A stretch of 64,000 nt of DNA from Stomorhina lunata (GCA_933228675.1 OW121740.1:133452440-133516439); one strand, 5' to 3'. Numbered from the stretch's first letter, positions 46,787 to 58,266 are shown. Notes: generated by a model not told the origin, from the sequence alone. Made by a program: numbers and translations.

Positions 46787-46996
46787 ATTCCAATCATTCC
46801 AAAACTACTTCCCATAAATGTAGGGATAAAACCTGAAAAGAAAAAAGATATTGGAACCCTTTTGTCCAACCACTTTGGAGAAAATTGGAGACAAAATAAA
46901 ATCTTAGATTTTTATGTTTCGATTTTAGATGACAACAATGATGATCACGACGTGGAGGAGTACGATGAGATTGAAGCATTTTCTTTGTCCGTTTAA
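46787..46996 (+). pseudogene. C-terminal remnant of a transposon protein
   Basis: About 70 codons: IPKLLPINVGIKPEKKKDI, GTLLSNHFGENWRQNKIL and DFYVSILDD, then an acidic tail NNDDHDVEEYDEIEAFSLSV and stop. The 'LPI...KKKDI..LL' plus acidic end is like C-termini of insect transposase-like proteins, but I cannot name the family. The upstream part is missing because of the nested repeat. The apparent start near 46766 lies in that repeat and is not genuine. Confidence 0.5.
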
Positions 46997-47399
46997 GAAC
47001 TCAATAATTTTCATTTTCACTTTTAACAAGTTTCCTTAATTTTAATAAATTAATTTACCTTTAAAAATATAGTGAAGTTAAATGATTTGTTTTACTGATG
47101 GGTTACTGTGAGTTGCAAAACTCGTTCGTTCCAATATGAAATGTAGCAAAACTGTTTCCTTTCGAAAATTGGTAGCAAAACTCGTTCGTTCCAAACTTCA
47201 AAACTTTATTTTTCCTTACTTAAGGAGTTTTGATTTTGTAAACTATATGCCTTTATAAAGAAATATCATAATGTTTTAGAATTAGTAGCTTTCAACTCAT
47301 TTGGATCATTTATTAAGCTGTAGGAAGTTTTTTGCATTTTACCAAAATTTTGCAAACATGGAACGAGCGAGTTTTGCTTCTCACCCCTTCATATGTATG

Positions 47400-47800
47400 T
47401 TCTTTATAGAATAGTAAACTATGTATTCGATCATGTTATGCTCTTTAGAGAAGATGTTGCGGATAAAACAACGAAGGTTTATTAATTGGTATGACCAAAG
47501 TGCGACAGGTGGCGCTACTGAAAATTACTCAAAGTGAATTAAATCGTAAATTGTGCATTTGATGATGTTATGATCATTTTCAAAGTTGTTACGCATAAAC
47601 ATGACGAAGGTTTCTTAGTTGGTATGAACAATTTCCGATAGGTGGCGCTACTGAAAATTACTCAAAGTGAGTTAAATCGTAAACTATGTATTGGATCATG
47701 CTATGATCTTTAGCAAAGTTGTTGTACATGAGCCGACAAAGGTTACTGTTGGTATGATCAATTTCCAAAATTATTCAAAATGAGTTAAACTGTAAACTAA
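47400..47800 (+). repeat. 132-bp minisatellite, copy 2
   Basis: Three units, as at 5590-6370. AGGTGGCGCTACTGAAAA occurs at 47507 and 47640, 133 bp apart. As in copy 1, the last unit (GCAAAGTTGTTGTACATGAG) lacks the site. Confidence 0.8.
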
Positions 47801-48084
47801 GCAAACTATGTAAGCTATGTGTTGATCGGACAAAATAAATAAAATAATTCAAAATTATCTGAATATTTGTGTAATGTCTTTCCTCTAAATTTATTTTAGT
47901 ACTTTATAAAATAAAATATATGAAAACTTTAAAAATTGCCTCAAAATGCTTATCATAAAGCTACGAGCAAGGCTCGGTCAACCAGGCACATATAAGCACA
48001 AGAACGATAATAACTCTAATGATAAACGCATTTGATTACTTAAACTTTGTACAGATAAATATTTTATAAATATGAACCAATAAC

Positions 48085-48307
48085 CAAAATTTGGTAACAA
48101 TCGGTCTACATTGACCCTATCTCACATATCAGGCCCTTAGCCGGAAATTATATAAATCTCGAAATTTTGAAAAAATAGCACATAGTATATGTATGTATGT
48201 CTCTAAGACTTAAGGAAAACTTGTTGAATTGTTGGTCCATATTTGACCTTAGTAGTGAAGGGTATGATATAGTCGGGCTTGACCGACTATAGATTTTCTT
48301 ACTTGTT
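48085..48307 (+). repeat. Dispersed TATACCC repeat, 3' end
   Basis: GTAACAATCGGTCTACATTG and CTTAGTAGTGAAGGGTATG, ending GGGCTTGACCGACTATAGAT and TTTCTTACTTGTT. The 5' portion is absent. Confidence 0.7.
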
Positions 48308-48326
48308 TTTATTACCCATATTTTTA

Positions 48327-48500
48327 ACATCGATGTTTTTCATGGAAACATCGATATTTAGAAACATCGATGTTTTTAGGAACGATGTTGCATCCCTAGT
48401 TACTAGCCCGATGTCCTAACCCATATTTTTTATCGTTCTTATGGGATACCTCGAAGCACGTTTTAGCTCATTACTTCAACGAAAAGGTCAGAGTCCACAG
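48327..48500. repeat. CATCGATGTTT repeats and dispersed fragment
   Basis: ACATCGATGTTTTT, ACATCGATATTTAG and ACATCGATGTTTTT in 48328-48382, then GATGTTGCATCCCTAG. The following segment (CCGATGTCCTAACCCATATT) matches 7705-7830. It probably represents fragments of two dispersed elements. Confidence 0.5.
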
Positions 48501-49756
48501 TTGAAGAATAGAAAAATATAAACAGATAGTTCAAATAAGATTAAAATGTAATACAGAATTAAAATTATAGATGCCTGCAAAATACCATATTTGTAATTAT
48601 TGACACAAACCATGTGATAGTTATGTCATATGTTATCCAAATTGACATTATTAACTTCTACACCAGACATCCGAGGAATAAGGGATAAAGTCATCAACCT
48701 TTTAATAACAGGAAACTATGTTTCATCATTATAGCTTTTCATTGAATATACGATTAACTTTCCTACCATTAGCCTATTTGAAAAGATTTCACTTCAAAAC
48801 TGTCGGTAACTCCTTATAATTGCCTATACAATTAACCTACACTAATTAAACTTAATACAACAGAAAGTATCCATAAATCACAATTTCTTAAAGTATATAT
48901 TTGCAGCTGTTGCTTCGACCAAAGCTGCAAAATTTTAATGTAAAATCTACGAGGATTGTTGGCTTATTAGGTTTTATTGACTTTTATTGCTTAACATACA
49001 AACACAAAAATGCCAACACACTTAAGTGCTGATATGTGTGTTAGAAGGACATATAAAATTTTATGTAAATATATGGAAATAAGTATACGATGACCATGTT
49101 ATGATAATGTGGAAATGGAATGACCATACTGACACACTGCTCTAATACTTGCTACCCCTGCATACAAGCTACTCGTACATTCATTCCATTTCACCTATTA
49201 ACAACCAAAAACACACAGACACGAACAAGGACAGACACAGATTTTGCTAGTGATTCTGTGCTGTTGACCTCAGATCTATTTGCATACGACATGCAAATGA
49301 AAATACCAAAACACAAAAATATGCACTTCCATTTTTTTCTTCCTCTTCATTTTTTGGGAAGTCTAAAATCCTTTTTCATCAAATCATCATGAAAATCTTT
49401 ATTATCACTGCAACAGCAACTAACATAGCAGCATCATGAAAATATTTCAAACTTTGAGTCAGAAACTGCCAACAAACACCAACTCACCATGACCATCATC
49501 AGCCTCATCATTGCCACCATCAACATCCTTCTCATTAAAATCGTTTCAGTTTATAAAACCGATTTGATTTCTTTTGATAGTCATTTCACAGGATAAAGAC
49601 GAAAAGTTGAAAAAAAAAAGATTAAAGCAGAACAGGAAGATAAAAATCTCAAATTCATGTCAAATGTTATTTATTGGTCTATTATGGTTTGGATCAATAC
49701 TAAAATAACGATTAAGTGATTCATAAGGATGGTTCGTTTTTTGACTAACATTTTTT
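48501..49756. other. Unannotated stretch with CAT/CAC-rich patch
   Basis: No gene recognised. 49400-49530 is rich in ACCATCATCA-type triplets. A 90-codon frame at 49120-49392 is low-complexity (THCSN, TTKNTQTRTRTDTD) and lacks support. Confidence 0.45.
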
Positions 49757-51952
49757 TGACTTTTTTATAAAAAACTTTATTTAAAAAAACTTTAAACCTG
49801 ATTTTCTCGTTTAATATGATAGCTACAGCCAAAATAACGAAGTCCTGTGATCACTTATATTTCTTTCAAAAATTCAAGTTTTTTGACTTTTTTATAAAAA
49901 AAAAACTTTAAACTTGATTTTCTGGTTAAATATGATAGCTACAGCCAAAGTAACGAAATCCTGTGATGACTCATATTTTTTTGACTTTTTTATAAAAAAA
50001 ACTTTAAACTTGATTTTCTCGTTAAATATGATAGCTACAGCCAAAATAACGAAATCTTGATTTTCTCGTTAAATATGATAGCTACGGCCAAAATAACGAA
50101 ATCCTGTGATCACTCATATTTTGTTCAAAAATTAAATTTTCTTGACTTTTTTATAAAAAAAAAACTTTAAACTTGATTTTCTGGTTAAATATGATAGCTA
50201 CAGCCAAAATAACGAAATCCTGTGATCACTCATATTTTTTTCAAAAATTCAATTTTTTTGACTTTTTTATAAAAAAAAACTTCAAACTTGATTTTCTCGT
50301 GAAATATGATAGCTACAGCCAAAATAACGAAATTCTGTGATCACTCATATATTTTTGACTTTTTTATAAAAAAAAACTTTAAACTTGATTTTCTCGTTAA
50401 ATATGATAGCTACAGCCAAAATAACGAAATCCTGTGATCACTCATATTTTTTTCAAAAATTCAATTTGAATTTTATAAAAAAAATCTTCATGATAGCTAC
50501 AGCCAAAATAACGAAATCCTGTGATTACTCATATTTTTTCAAAAATTCAATTTTTTTAACTTTTTAATAAAAAAAACTTTAAACTTGATTTTCTCATTAA
50601 ATATGATAGCTACAGCCAAAATAACGAAATCTTGATTTTCTCGTTACATATGAAAGCTACAGCCAAAATAACGAAGTCCTGTGATCACTTATATTTCTTT
50701 CAAAAATTCAAGTTTTTTGACTTTTTTATAAAAAAAAAACTTTAAACTTGATTTTCTGGTTAAATATGATAGCTACAGCCAAAGTAACGAAATCCTGTGA
50801 TGACTCATATTTTTTTGACTTTTTTATAAAAAAAACTTTAAACTTGATTTTCTCGTTAAATATGATAGCTACAGCCAAAATAACGAAATCTTGATTTTCT
50901 CGTTACATATGAAAGCTACAGCCAAAATAACGAAATCCTGTGATCACTCATATTTTTTTACAAAAATTCGATATTTTTGACTTTTTTATAAAAAAATTTT
51001 AAACTTGATTTTCTCGTTAAATATGATAGCTACAGCCAAAATAACGAAATCTTGATTTTCTCGTTAAATATGATAGCTACGGCCAAAATAACGAAATCCT
51101 GTGATCACTCATATTTTGTTCAAAAATTAAATTTTCTTGACATTTTTATAAAAAAAACTTCAAACTTGATTTTCTCGACAAATATGAAAGCTACAGCCAA
51201 ACTAACGAAATCTTGTGATCACTCATATTTTTTTTCAATAATTCAATATTTTTTGACTTTTTTATAAAAAAAAACTTAAAACGTGATTTTCTCGTTAAAT
51301 ATGATTTTTTTGACTTTTTTATAAAAAAAAACTTTAAACTTGATTTTCTCATTAAATATGATAGCTGCAGCCAAAATAACGAAATCCTGTGATTACTCAT
51401 ATTTTTTTCAAAAATTCAATTTTTTGACTTTTTTATAAAAAAACTTTAAACCTGATTTTCTCGTTAAATATGATAGCTACAGCCAAAATAACGAAATCCT
51501 GTGATCACTCATATTTTTTTTCAAAAATTAATTTTTTTTTACTTTTTTACAAAAAAAAAAACTTTAAACTTGATTTTCTCGTTAAATATGATAGCAACAG
51601 TCAAAATAACGAAATCCTGTGATCACTCATACTTTTGTCAAAAATTAAATTTTTTTGACATTTTTATAAAAAAAAAACTTTAAACCTGATTTTCTCGTTA
51701 AATATGATAGCTACAGCCAAAATAACGAAATCCTGCGATCACTCATATTTTTTTCAAAAATTCATTTTCTTTTTACTTTTTTATAAAAAAAAATTTAAAC
51801 TTGATTTTCTCGTTAAATATGATAGCTACAGCCAAAATAACGAAATCCTGTGATCACTCATATTTTTTTCAAAAATTCAATTTTTTTTACTTTTTTATAA
51901 AAAAAAATAAAAACTTTAAACTTGAATTTCACGTTAAATATGATAGCTACGA
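49757..51952 (+). repeat. ~115-bp tandem array, about 22 units
   Basis: Unit order: TTTGACTTTTTTATAAAAAA, ACTTTAAACTTGATTTTCTC, GTTAAATATGATAGCTACAG, CCAAAATAACGAAATCCTGT and GATCACTCATATTTTTTTCA. Full units are 112-119 bp; several are shortened to 45-100 bp. An 834-bp higher-order block is repeated: the private variant CGAAGTCCTGTGATCACTTA lies near 49839 and 50673. Short frames are repeat by-products. Confidence 0.92.
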
Positions 51953-52044
51953 TAGATAGTTCGGCCTACCATGATTGTATAGGGTATACAAACATTTAAA
52001 TTATCAGAGGCTTTTTATTGGAAGTTGGTAGGACAAATTTAATT

Positions 52045-53350
52045 TATAAGCTTGTCATAACTTTGTTTTTTCGTTTGTGAATTAGGGTGTTTATATTTAA
52101 ATAAAAATAGTAAAATGTAGATATATGATAGAATTACATACCTGAAAAGTTATATCACTGAGATTCGAGCACTTATCTTTATCACTAGATATACTATATT
52201 TTTATAACACTTTTATTATATTTTATTTATATTTTTCACAAAACTAACTTGATCTTAATATTTGCATAACAGGCCATTAAAATATATATTTCTTTTTTTA
52301 ATTTTGAAATAATATTTCTTTACTTAATTAATTTTTTTTATTCAAACACTTTTTTATTTAAAAATACTCGATTTTGCATTAAACGAACGCACGAACGATT
52401 TTTTAATTACTTTAATTTTCTTTTTGCACTAACTGTAGAAACTGTTATACATTTATTAAAACTGCTATAATAATAATTGAACCTAAATTGTGTTTTATAA
52501 CATAATTTTGATCGAATTTAGTGGTTTCATAAACCCCAAAACTTTTGGTTTGAAACTTAATTTACAATTATTCCATTGAACTTAATTCACAACTTTATGA
52601 GCTTTGATATTATCTGATCTACTAGAGACATCTAGGATTTTTAAGCGAAAACAAAATAGGCGCGAATATTAAAGCTTTTAAGAAAAAAAATGTGTCTTTT
52701 CCATCTCAACTAAATACACACCCATTTAAGCAATAACAATAACAACACAACCGAAATAGAAACCAACTACGAATGAAAAATCTTATAAGATTTTGCTAAG
52801 AACTTCTTTAATTTCAATAACTTAACAATTTTATAACAATTGTAAACACTTTTATTTTAATGAAAAACAACTTTTTATACATTTTCTATTAATTAAGCCC
52901 GAACAACCGAAACCGCACAAATTTAGCCAACCGATCGTTTTAGCTTTCACTATTAAACTAAAATGAAAAGGAAGTGGATGACAAAGAGGAGGAAGAGAGA
53001 TCCGAAATAATAGTCAAAGGAAGAGAAGGTTGCCACGTAGAATCTAATTGTCAATTTTTTTAAGCAAAAAACGGAAAATTTTAATATTATTTGACATTTA
53101 TAAAAAAAAATAAATTTTCTTGTAAATTAAAAGGTAAGTATTAAAATCATTGGGTTGTATTTGGAAATAGAATGAAAATAATTCATTTATTTAGGGACTT
53201 AGATTTTATTGAACAAATTTGAACAAGTAAAAAAATGCTACAGTCGGTCAAGCCCTACAATTTGAAACCTTCACTATTAAGGTTAAATATTGTTCTAAAT
53301 TCTAAGAGACATATCTGTGCTTATTTTCATTACGATATTTAAGTATATAA
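52045..53350 (-). repeat. Left arm of ~1.3-kb inverted duplication; possible 5' leader
   Basis: Matches the reverse complement of 56115-57462. A ~145-bp sample beside the splice-donor-like site differs at four positions. Similarity falls toward the inner end. On the minus strand it holds GATCGGTTGGCTAAATTTGT, GCGGTTTCGGTTGTTCGGGC and many AAAAGTGTTT-type leader words, and ends AACTTTTCAG / GTATGTAATT. There is no long frame. It looks like a promoter plus non-coding first exon, but no transcript evidence is available. Confidence 0.75.
52136..52144 (-). promoter_or_regulatory. Splice-donor-like site, left arm
   Basis: CAG/GTATGT on the minus strand with the exon side at 52142-52144. It fits the fly donor consensus and is conserved in the other arm, while sequence downstream of it diverges somewhat faster. 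Confidence 0.4.
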
Positions 53351-53748
53351 ATGTCATTTTCTGCAAAAGGTATGATATGACAGTTGGGATTAATTGTGGA
53401 CCGAATGTACCAAATTTCGTTTATCCATTTATGTTTAAAAATATACTATATCGGTGCAAAGTTTAAGAAAAAACTTTTATTATTTATAGATTTATGTATA
53501 GGCGTCAAAATTCATCAAATTTCATCAAATTGTCTCTAGAATTGCGACCTGTAGTTTGATTACAAGGTTTACATGGGGGTCCAGCCAGCCGTCCAGACGG
53601 ACAGACTGACATCGCTAAAACGACTCAGAGATTTTAAGCCTATTGGTATACTAAAAGGCTGGTCTAAGACAAATATTTCCATGCGTTACATACATTAGCA
53701 CAAACTTATAATACCTTTTCCACCTATGGTGGTGAAGGGCATAAACAA
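53222..53748 (-). repeat. Dispersed TATACCC repeat inside the inverted duplication
   Basis: Starts GAACAAGTAAAAAAATGCTA, contains GGGGGTCCAGCCAGCCGTCC, and ends CCACCTATGGTGGTGAAGGG. The 3' end is also present, decayed, in the right arm near 56205-56255, so the repeat was already there before the duplication. Confidence 0.8.
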
Positions 53749-53793
53749 GAGTTAAGAAGGACCCAAGCCTTTCGAATTTTGGACTTATGGTTT

Positions 53794-53811
53794 CCCTGTG
53801 TTTACACAGGG
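53794..53811. repeat. 18-bp hairpin resembling joined transposon ends
   Basis: CCCTGTGTTTACACAGGG has 8-bp arms and a 2-nt loop. Its halves equal the termini of the foldback elements at 16844 and 29814 (CCCTGTG right end; CACAGG left end). Confidence 0.4.
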
Positions 53812-53989
53812 CGAATTATTGGGAGTCAAAGTAGACCACCACAGAATTAAAAAAGTTTTAAACCGTATAGTTCTTTCAATTATTGTCCAATATTTTGCAT
53901 TTTTTACAAAATCATTTTTAAAATTTCATTTCTGAAAAACAAGCTACATAAATAATGCAGTAATAAAGTTTATTTAATTGTTTATGTAA

Positions 53990-54670
53990 GACAATTTGTG
54001 AGAAGCTATAGTCAGTCAAGCTCGACTATATGATACCCTTCACTACTAAGGTCAAATATGGACCAATAATTGAAACAGTTTTGCATAAGACTTAGAGACA
54101 TACATATAAATACTGTGCTATATTTGTTTTCAAAATTTCGAGAAGATTAGCCGAAGATTTTGTCATCTTCGGCTAAGGGCCTGATATGGGAGCTATAATT
54201 TCGGTTATTGGTTCATATTTGCAAAATATTTATCTGTGGTATGGGTGGTATGGTCAAATATCGGCCGATTCATAATTGGTACACTGATTAAGGTTATAAT
54301 ATGCAATATTTGTGCTGAATAAATACTATTAAAATGCAACTAAATTTGTGGCCGTAAAGGACCAAAGCCTCTATTCTGGGAAGACATCCCTATGGGAGGT
54401 ACCCGAAATAGTAATCCTTTTTTCCCAAAAAAGTTCGTCCTTGGACTTAAATATGAGCCTGTACCAAAGTTCATTAGATAATCTTTAAAGTTACGACCTG
54501 TACATTGAAAATAAGCTTATATGGAAAACCGACCGGCTAGCTGGTCATCGCGAGCAAGGACATCGTCAAAATAATTTAGGAAGTGATTCTGATTGGTATA
54601 GTAAAAGGGGGGTCTCAGACCAATATTTCTATGCGTTACAAACATCAGAACAAACCCTGTGTACCCTTTT
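53990..54670 (-). repeat. Dispersed TATACCC repeat, diverged long copy
   Basis: AAGCTATAGTCAGTCAAGC, ATACCCTTCACTACTAAGGT, CTATGGGAGGTACCCGAAAT, GACCGGCTAGCTGG and TATTTCTATGCGTTACAAAC. It is reversed relative to 60828-61636 and most like the copy at 45212-45605. An ATTAGCCGAAGATTTTG / TCATCTTCGGCTAAG hairpin lies near 54146-54178. Confidence 0.75.
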
Positions 54671-54959
54671 TAAAAAAATTAAATCCAACTGACCGTCCTT
54701 TGCAATTAACACTAAACCTACCAGAGCGGTCAAATTACAGCTTTTGAAACTTATCTCAAAGTTATAAAATTCCAGGTTTTAATTTTTCTTGAACTTATTG
54801 CACGACTTTTTGTATAATGTATAGCTGTTTCATTCTTCAATATATTTCTCTTCTTCTTTCGTTTTTTCCCTATAATAATATGCACTCTAAAGTTGTCTAC
54901 CTTCAGCGATCTTTTTACCGCTTGAATATATAAGCACTTTTATGAAGTTGCCTGCATAA
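54671..54959. other. Unannotated stretch before the piggyBac relic
   Basis: May contain the decayed upstream part of the transposase, but no motif is readable. Confidence 0.3.
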
Positions 54960-55440
54960 AAATCACCCTGTAAATTTGTTGTTCTCAAACTCACTGACCC
55001 ATTTATAGGGTGCGGACGGAATATAACCACCGATAACTTCTTACGAGCACATTTTTAGCAGCAAAACTTTGGTCAAAACGAATTACCTTAGTAGGAACTT
55101 TTCGGCCGAATAAGAGGGAATTACCTAAACCTACATGAATGAAAAGAAAAAAAAAATGACACATTTTTCAACGCAGCTTTACAAATCCAATAATTGTACT
55201 CCAACAAAAGCAAAACGAACAAAAAGTTGTCTTACTAAGTTCGAAGCACAAATGTGTAAAAATTGATGAAGCAGGTAAATGTATACCCGAAACTATTGCT
55301 TTTTATAATAACACGAAATTGTGCGTAGTTATGACCGATCAAATCTCTAGAAAGTACAGCACAAAAGGTGAAACCTTGGCCTTTTTAGTAACTAAAAAGA
55401 TTTTTGACAAACTTGATACAAATCGGTTATAAATGACATC
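54960..55440 (+). pseudogene. piggyBac-like transposase relic
   Basis: Three frames in sequence give one piggyBac DDE core. VVLKLTDPFIGCGRNITTDN F (54977-55039) holds the first catalytic-type Asp in TTDNF. After a frameshift comes AAKLWSKRITLVGTFRPNKR ELP (55058-55126). A run of As and a stop follow. Then come VVLLSSKHKCVKIDEAGK and CIPETIAFYNNTK, followed by VVMTDQISRKYSTKGETLAF (about 55213-55390). This matches the family pattern 'ITFYN-TK-GVD-DQ--R-YS'. The GVDTLDQM Asp is changed (VVMTDQI). Downstream, no Cys-rich C-terminal domain is readable. It is one dead copy, located in the spacer of the inverted duplication. Confidence 0.85.
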
Positions 55441-56114
55441 GCTTTCATGCCTTATGTGAATTTGTCTCAGTTTGCAATGTAAAACCATTTAAACCAATAT
55501 GCACTTTTTTGCACGATTTTCAAAATCTTCATAAAATTTTAGCAAACAAAGATTTTTTGGTGAGCTTATTCTTTTAGGTGCTAAATGGCAAAAAACGCGG
55601 TAGTTTGGAAATTTTAATTCATATTTGCGAGTGTGCTCCACAAAAAACCGGTATTTTGACAAAAATAAGCCTCAAGTTTTCGTCATTTACACCTGTCGTA
55701 TGTTATACCTATATGGAGCACATTAACGAGATATATATCGAACGATGCGAAATTGAAAGATCTACAAATCTATTTTTTCGGAATTCTTTAAGGCGGCCAA
55801 AAAATATGCGAAAAAAACGAGCTTCAAATTTTGGCAGCCATTAAGTAGTATTAGAAGTGACAAAATTAAAATTTAGAGGGAAGTGGATTTATCCCCTAAG
55901 TGTGTTGTCTATTTCGTAGAACAACGACTTTTGCCCAAATGTTAAAACGAATGCAGAAGAAGACAAAATGTGAAGAAAAACTTGAAAATGTGAAGAAAAC
56001 TTGAATCGATTTTTTAACGTTTTTTTTTTTAATTTACATGCCAATTACGCTTAGAAGCGCAAACCAACTTGAAAGTCGATTTCAAAGGAATAAAAACTGT
56101 TTAATTTTTGCCCA
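55441..56114. other. Unassigned stretch after the piggyBac relic
   Basis: Contains a + strand frame of 88 codons at 55578-55844 (MLNGKKRGSLEILIHICECA start; basic end). It has some Cys and Arg but no recognisable domain. It may be transposon-derived or chance. Confidence 0.3.
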
Positions 56115-57462
56115 TATGTACTTAAATATTGTAATGTAAAAAAATAATTAGCACAAAAATATATCTTTAAGAATTTAGAAGAAGTTGAAATGTTGATCCA
56201 TATTTAATCTTAATAGTGAAGATATTAAATTGTCGGACTTGTAGTATTTTCTTACATGCTCAAATTTGGTCAATAAAATCTTATAGTCCCCAACTAGATA
56301 AATTATTTTCATTCTATTTTCAAATACAACAACTGGCTTACCCAATGATTTTAAAACTTACGTTTTATTGTAAAAGAAAATTTACTTGTTTTAAAGTGTC
56401 AAATAATTTTAAAATTTTCCGTTTTTGCTTAAAGAAATTGACAATTATATTTTAAGGTGGCAACCTTCTCTTCCTTTGGTTATTTTTTCGGGTCTCTCTT
56501 CCTCCTCTTTGTCATCCACTTCCTTTTCATTTTAGTTCAATAGTACAAGCTAAAACGATCGGTTGGCTTAATTTGTGCGGTTTCGGTTGTTCGGGCTTAA
56601 TTAATAGAAAATGTATAAAAAGTTGTTTATTAAAGTGTTTTCATTAAAATAAAAGTGTTTACAATTGTTATAAAATTGTTAAGTTATTGAAATTAAAGAA
56701 GTTCTTAACAAAATCTTATAAGATTTTTCATTCGTAGTTGATTTCTATTTCGGTTGTGTTGTTGTTGTTATTGTTATTGCTTAAGTGGGTGTGTATTTAG
56801 ATGAGATGGAAAAGATACATTTTTTTTCTTAAAAGCTTTAATATTCGCGCCTATTTTGTTTTCGCTTAAAAATCCTAGATGTCTCTAGTAGATCAGATAA
56901 TATCAAAGCTCATAAAGTTGTGAATTAAGTTTAATGGAATATATGTAAATTAAGTTTCAAACCAAAAGTTTTGGGGTTTATGAAACCACTAAATTCGATC
57001 AAAAATATGTTATAAAACACAATTTAGGTTCAATTATTATTATAGCAGTTTTAATAAATGTATAACAGTTTCTACAGTTAGTGCAAAAAGAAAATTAAAG
57101 TAATTAAAAAATCGTTCGTGCGTTCGTTTAATGCAAAATCGAGTGTTTTTAAATAAAAAAGTGTTTGAATAAAAAAATTAATTAAGTAAAGAAATATTAT
57201 TTCAAAATTAAAAAAAGAAATATATATTTTAATGGCCTGTTATGCAAATATTAAGATCAAGTTAGTTTTGTGAAAAATATAAATAAAATTTAATAAAAGT
57301 GTTATAAAAATATAGTATATCTAGTGATAAAGATAAATGCTCGAATATCAGTGACATAACTTTTCAGGTATGTAATTCTTTCAAATATCTACATTTTACT
57401 ATTTTTATTTGAATATAAACACCCTAATTCATAAACGAAAAGACAAAGTAATGACAAATTTT
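56115..57462 (+). repeat. Right arm of ~1.3-kb inverted duplication; possible 5' leader
   Basis: Mirror of 52045-53350. In + orientation: the decayed TATACCC 3' end (56205-56255), AGGTGGCAACCTTCTCTTCC (56453), AACGATCGGTTGGCTTAATT and GTGCGGTTTCGGTTGTTCGG, TTCGTGCGTTCGTTTAATGC, then an A-rich stretch ending AACTTTTCAG / GTATGTAATT at 57367/57368. The arms point outward, so any transcripts would diverge. Confidence 0.75.
57365..57373 (+). promoter_or_regulatory. Splice-donor-like site, right arm
   Basis: CAG/GTATGT with the exon side ending at 57367. Identical to the left-arm site. Confidence 0.4.
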
Positions 57463-57579
57463 TTATAAAAAGTTTCAATAATAAGCCTTTGATAATTTTA
57501 TAATTCTTTTCGAAAAAGGGAGTTTAAAAAAAAATTATATCAAAAGATTTTGTAAAGACAATTTATTATAAATTAAAAA

Positions 57580-58266
57580 AAATTTTCTTTAGATAATTTT
57601 TCATATTAAAATTTTTTGTATAGAAAAATTGTTATATTGGAAATTTTTTTTTTAGAAAAAATTTTATATCAGAAAATTTAAAATAGAAAAATTTCTATAT
57701 TAAAAAATTTTTTTAAAAAAAAATTTTTCATATGAAAATTATCTATAGAAAAATTTTTACATATAAAAAAATTTTTATATATAAAAATTTTCTATAGAAA
57801 AATGTTTACATATAAAAATTTTCTATAGAAAAATTTTGATATATAAAAATTTTCTATAGAAAATTTTTTATATATAGAAATTTTCTATAGAAAAATTTCT
57901 ATATAAAAATTTTCTATAGAAAATTTTATATATCGAAAAATTTTCTATAGAAAATTTTTTATATCGAAAAATTTTCTATAGAAAATTTTTTATATCGAAA
58001 AATTTTCTATAGACAATTTTTTATATCGAAAAATTTTTTATAGAAAATTTTTTATATCGAAAAATTTTCTATAGAGAATTTTTTATATCGAAAAATTTTC
58101 TATAGAAAATTTTTTATATCGAAAAATTTTCTATAGAAAATTTTTTATATCGAAAAATTTTCTATAGCAAATTTTTTACTTCGAAAATTTTTTCACATAT
58201 AAAATTTTTTATATCGAACAATTTTCGATAGAATATTTTTTATATCGAAAAATTTTCAAAAGAAAT
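57580..58266. repeat. 31-bp satellite array E, left part
   Basis: Decayed at first. From about 57940 regular units of TATATCGAAAAATTTTCTAT then AGAAAATTTTT. It is cut at 58275 by the element below and resumes at 59631. Confidence 0.9.

Larger units (their letters stand above)
46234..47389 (+). mobile_element. DNA transposon with CAAAACTCGCTCGTTCC ends
   Basis: Inverted ends: CCAAAACTCGCTCGTTCC on the left, and on the right GGAACGAGCGAGTTTTG followed by CTTCTCACCCCTT. It is flanked by CATATGT at 46227-46233 and 47390-47396, and comparison with the undisturbed copy at 4943 supports insertion at this point. Subterminal direct repeats AGCAAAACTCGTTCGTTCC occur at about 46391, 46452, 47116 and 47171. 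It carries a nested TATACCC repeat and a short coding tail. The superfamily is unknown; a 7-8-bp duplication suggests hAT- or P-like elements, without other proof. Confidence 0.75.
45632..47945 (+). mobile_element. Minisatellite-carrying dispersed element, copy 2
   Basis: Collinear with 4903-6455: TA tract, TAGAATGCCTATCTCTAACG, GGACTTTTGGAAGTTTTACC, the minisatellite from 47400, and the tail GTTAAACTGTAAACTAAGC then AATAATTCAAAATTATC. It is interrupted by a DNA transposon at 46234-47389, so the undisturbed length is ~1.15 kb. It has fewer minisatellite units than copy 1. Confidence 0.65.

Noticed and set aside
49120..49392. 90-codon frame starting MTILTHCSNTC
   Set aside because: Low-complexity threonine-rich sequence from CA-rich DNA; no support for expression.
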